64,000 nucleotides of DNA from Rhizobacter sp. Root1221 (GTDB taxonomy: Bacteria > Pseudomonadota > Gammaproteobacteria > Burkholderiales > Burkholderiaceae_C), in contig NZ_LMDI01000018.1 of the NCBI RefSeq assembly GCF_001425785.1, positions 37,910-101,909 of the forward strand. The letters are read 5' to 3'. Shown here one piece after another: positions 62,398 through 64,000 of the stretch. The translations under genes and the position numbers were made by a program. The notes below the pieces were generated by a model, which worked only from the letters and a program-made list of their open reading frames with translations, searched no databases and was not told where the DNA came from. Every line of letters starts with the position of its first letter. Within the stretch, counting starts at the first letter, position 1.

Positions 62398-62846
62398 GGA
62401 CTACTGCGCAGTTCTTGGCCACGCGCCGTGTCCGATGTCGCGCTGACTTCTGCCTTTCACGCCTATCCCCGTAGAATCGTTTCGCAAGAGGTCCGCGCAG
62501 TCGGGCCATGCACAAGAACGCGGGGAGAAAGCTCATGGACACGATCGGCGCGCTGCGCCAGCGATGCTCGGTCATCGCCTTGTTGTTGAACAACGGTTCC
62601 AACCGGCGCGGCCGCGCCGCGGGGAACGTGTCATTTTTCACGGCGGCGTCTCTTGCGCGCCGCGAACGCTCCCGCCGGGCCTGTGAAGGCCCGCCCCCTC
62701 GTGATGCGGTGGTTGCCGCTCACGCACGCCGGTGGCACGGCATCTTGTCATTCGAATGAAATCTGGAGCGGGCCGCCACGGGTTGTCCGTGGCGTGTCGC
62801 GCACGTGTGGGCTCGTGGGACTAACTGCGGCGAAAAGGAATTTGAC
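62398..62846. other. 449-bp leader/intergenic region before the RTX gene
   Basis: A TAGAAT -10-like box at 62472-62477 would start a transcript with a leader of about 360 nt. Inside it lie a possible 74-codon frame from ATG 62535 (GGGGAG upstream; ends at 62759), a perfect 12-bp palindrome TCATTCGAATGA at 62748-62759 that contains this frame's stop, and a hairpin CGCCACGG-N5-CCGTGGCG at 62774-62794. None matches a known riboswitch. The small frame has no recognised domain and may not be translated. Confidence 0.45.
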
Positions 62847-63908
62847 ATGGCTTTGTTCGAAGGTACGGCTGGAGCGGACGTCTTGGTTGGTGGAGACGGG
62901 GACGACGTGTTGAGGGGTCTGGGTGGCGATGACTTCCTGGACGGTGGCCTGGGCAGCGATGTGTTCGAGTTCGGCCGCGGTGACGGCCAGGACACGCTGA
63001 ACCATTCGCCTTCGCCCGACGGCGAACGCGACCGCCTGCAGCTGGGCGCAGGCATCCTGCTGTCCGACCTGACGTTCACGCAGGATGGCGGCAGCCTCGT
63101 GGTGGGGATCAAGGGCAGCACGGACAGCGTGCGTCTGAACGGCTACCTCAACGCGAACCTCGCGGACCGCCTGGACATCGTGCTGGCCGACGGCACGGTG
63201 CTCGGCGGCCAGGCGGTGGACCGCGCCTTGAACGCCTACGGCGACGATTCGCTGGGTGGCACCCAGGGCGCTGACGTGCTGCTCGGTGGCGCGGGCAACG
63301 ACACGCTCGTCGGCATGGAGGGCAACGATCGGCGGCCAGGCGGTGGACCGCGCCTTGAACGCGACGGCACGGTGCTCGGCGGCCAGGCGGTGGACCGCGC
63401 CTTGAACGCCTACGGCGACGATTCGCTGGGTGGCACCCAGGGCGCTGACGTGCTGCTCGGGGGTGAGGGCAACGACACGCTCGTCGGCATGGAGGGCGAT
63501 GACGCGCTGTACGGCGGCACCGGCAACGACCTGCTCGACGGTGGTGCCGGCAGCGACACGTACCACTTCGGGCGTGGCGACGGGCGGGACACGGTGATCG
63601 ACGGACCGTCGCAGCCAGGAGAGCACAACCGGCTTCAACTGGGCACGGGCATCACGCTGTCCGACGTGTCGTTCACGTTGGAGAACGGCGACCTGGTGGT
63701 GAGCCTGAAGGGCAGCACCGACAGCGTTCGCATCACGAACTACTTCGGTCCCGGTCCGAACGAGCGCATCGACATCGCGTTCGCGGACGGCACGGTGCTC
63801 GGCGGCCTGGCCGTGGACCAGGCGGTGAACGCGTACCCGGGCGGCTCGTCGCTGCATGGCACGCCAGGCGCCGATGCACTGATCGGTGGTGCGGGCAACG
63901 GAGCCTGA
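62847..63908 (+). CDS. RTX-type calcium-binding repeat protein, disrupted by repeat rearrangement
   Basis: The frame starts with GTAGADVLVGGDGDDVLRGL and further GGxGxDxLx nonapeptides, which bind Ca2+ in RTX proteins secreted by type I systems. Each block is followed by an HCBP-related module (LSDLTFTQDGGSLVVGIKGS). The ATG at 62847 has AAGGAA 8 bp upstream. Two near-identical blocks, GTVLGGQAVDRALNAYGDDS onward, are spaced 174 bp apart. Between them an extra 34-bp partial copy (63329-63362) is read out of frame. The frame then stops at 63908 shortly after a second abrupt junction. This is either a decayed gene or a misassembled long repeat. The true protein probably continues past the window. 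Confidence 0.7.
   Translation: MALFEGTAGADVLVGGDGDDVLRGLGGDDFLDGGLGSDVFEFGRGDGQDTLNHSPSPDGERDRLQLGAGILLSDLTFTQDGGSLVVGIKGSTDSVRLNGYLNANLADRLDIVLADGTVLGGQAVDRALNAYGDDSLGGTQGADVLLGGAGNDTLVGMEGNDRRPGGGPRLERDGTVLGGQAVDRALNAYGDDSLGGTQGADVLLGGEGNDTLVGMEGDDALYGGTGNDLLDGGAGSDTYHFGRGDGRDTVIDGPSQPGEHNRLQLGTGITLSDVSFTLENGDLVVSLKGSTDSVRITNYFGPGPNERIDIAFADGTVLGGLAVDQAVNAYPGGSSLHGTPGADALIGGAGNGA
63196..63500 (+). repeat. Near-identical tandem units inside the RTX gene
   Basis: A unit of about 134 bp starting GGCACGGTGCTCGGCGGCCA occurs at about 63192-63325 and again at about 63366-63499 (period 174 bp), with only a few base differences. A 34-bp fragment of the same unit sits between them at 63329-63362. 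Such repeats favour recombination or assembly collapse. Confidence 0.8.
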
Positions 63909-64000
63909 AGGGCAGCACGGACAGCGTGCGCATCACGAACTACTTCGGCCCGGGTCCGAACGAGCGCATCGACATTGCGTTCGCGGACGGCTCGGTGCTC
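63902..64000 (+). pseudogene. Continuation of the RTX repeat protein in another frame (partial)
   Basis: Thirty-three codons to the window end encode SLKGSTDSVRITNYFGPGPN and then ERIDIAFADGSVL, a module nearly identical to the one encoded at 63702-63800 but in a different frame from the preceding RTX frame. The offset between the two copies is exactly 200 bp, not a multiple of three. This points to a frameshifting deletion or a sequence-assembly join within repeats. It runs off the end. Confidence 0.65.

Noticed and set aside
62732..62750. A sigma-54-like element (TGGCACG followed by TTG) before the RTX gene
   Set aside because: The spacing between the GG and the downstream element is one base too long and the essential GC at -12 is GT.
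62715..62800. Possible cyclic-di-GMP riboswitch, suggested by CTCACGCACG and nearby hairpins
   Set aside because: The conserved core (GGGCAAACC-like segment and tetraloop-receptor elements) is absent.

Overview
The window looks like chromosomal DNA of a high-GC betaproteobacterium of the order Burkholderiales, probably near the Rhizobacter/Rubrivivax/Leptothrix group. This is inferred from strong GC bias at third codon positions, a Bug/TctC-type solute-binding protein, two tripartite RND pumps, a PEP-CTERM protein and TAGAAT/TATGCT-like -10 boxes. I saw no rRNA, tRNA, CRISPR array, insertion sequence or prophage. Genes are dense, and several neighbours abut or overlap at their 3' ends.

Layout. 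1-1.9 kb: end of a GDYXXLXY-type gene, a fumarylacetoacetate-hydrolase-family gene and fpr. 2.0-9.6 kb: a LacI-family repressor, a perfect 18-bp operator, and a sugar ABC transporter operon ending in a GH42 beta-galactosidase. 9.7-16.3 kb: an AcrAB-OprM-like pump with a divergent TetR gene and an operator built like the E. coli AcrR site. 16.3-20.1 kb: a 1271-aa hybrid sensor kinase. 20.2-22.4 kb: ergothioneine genes egtB-egtD. 22.5-28.0 kb: serA, a luciferase-like oxidoreductase, azoR with a divergent LysR gene, a hemerythrin protein and a LapA-like membrane protein. 28.0-34.5 kb: a second RND operon (tetR-OMF-MFP-RND). 34.4-36.8 kb: an unusual HNH-like open frame divergent from a WYL regulator with twin operators. 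36.8-41.8 kb: PHB-depolymerase-like esterase, DUF427, SulP permease, a candidate small RNA or leader, an NYN-domain protein and a Bug protein. 42.0-46.3 kb: small ORFs, a TetR-controlled microprotein-hydrolase operon and a PAS sensor kinase. 46.3-51.8 kb: yejBEF divergent from yejA. 51.8-58.8 kb: trxC, a degenerate kinase/receiver protein, flavin reductase, ampG, an M48 protease, a CYP74-like cytochrome P450 and an MBL hydrolase. 59.2-64.0 kb: an OafA-type acyltransferase, a PEP-CTERM protein and an RTX gene with scrambled internal repeats.

How the genes work together. The LacI/ABC/GH42 cluster forms a regulated uptake-and-hydrolysis unit for galactosides. Each RND operon has its own TetR regulator and palindromic operator. 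egtB and egtD cover the committed steps of ergothioneine synthesis. YejABEF imports peptides and AmpG recovers muropeptides. The most notable single item is the P450 at 56729-58111: its heme loop, ExxR region and N-terminus follow the plant/bacterial CYP74 (oxylipin hydroperoxide) pattern rather than that of ordinary monooxygenases. Other items worth attention are the HNH-like frame that runs without a stop into a TetR gene through that gene's operator, the microprotein regulon with matching palindromes, and the RTX repeat mosaic.
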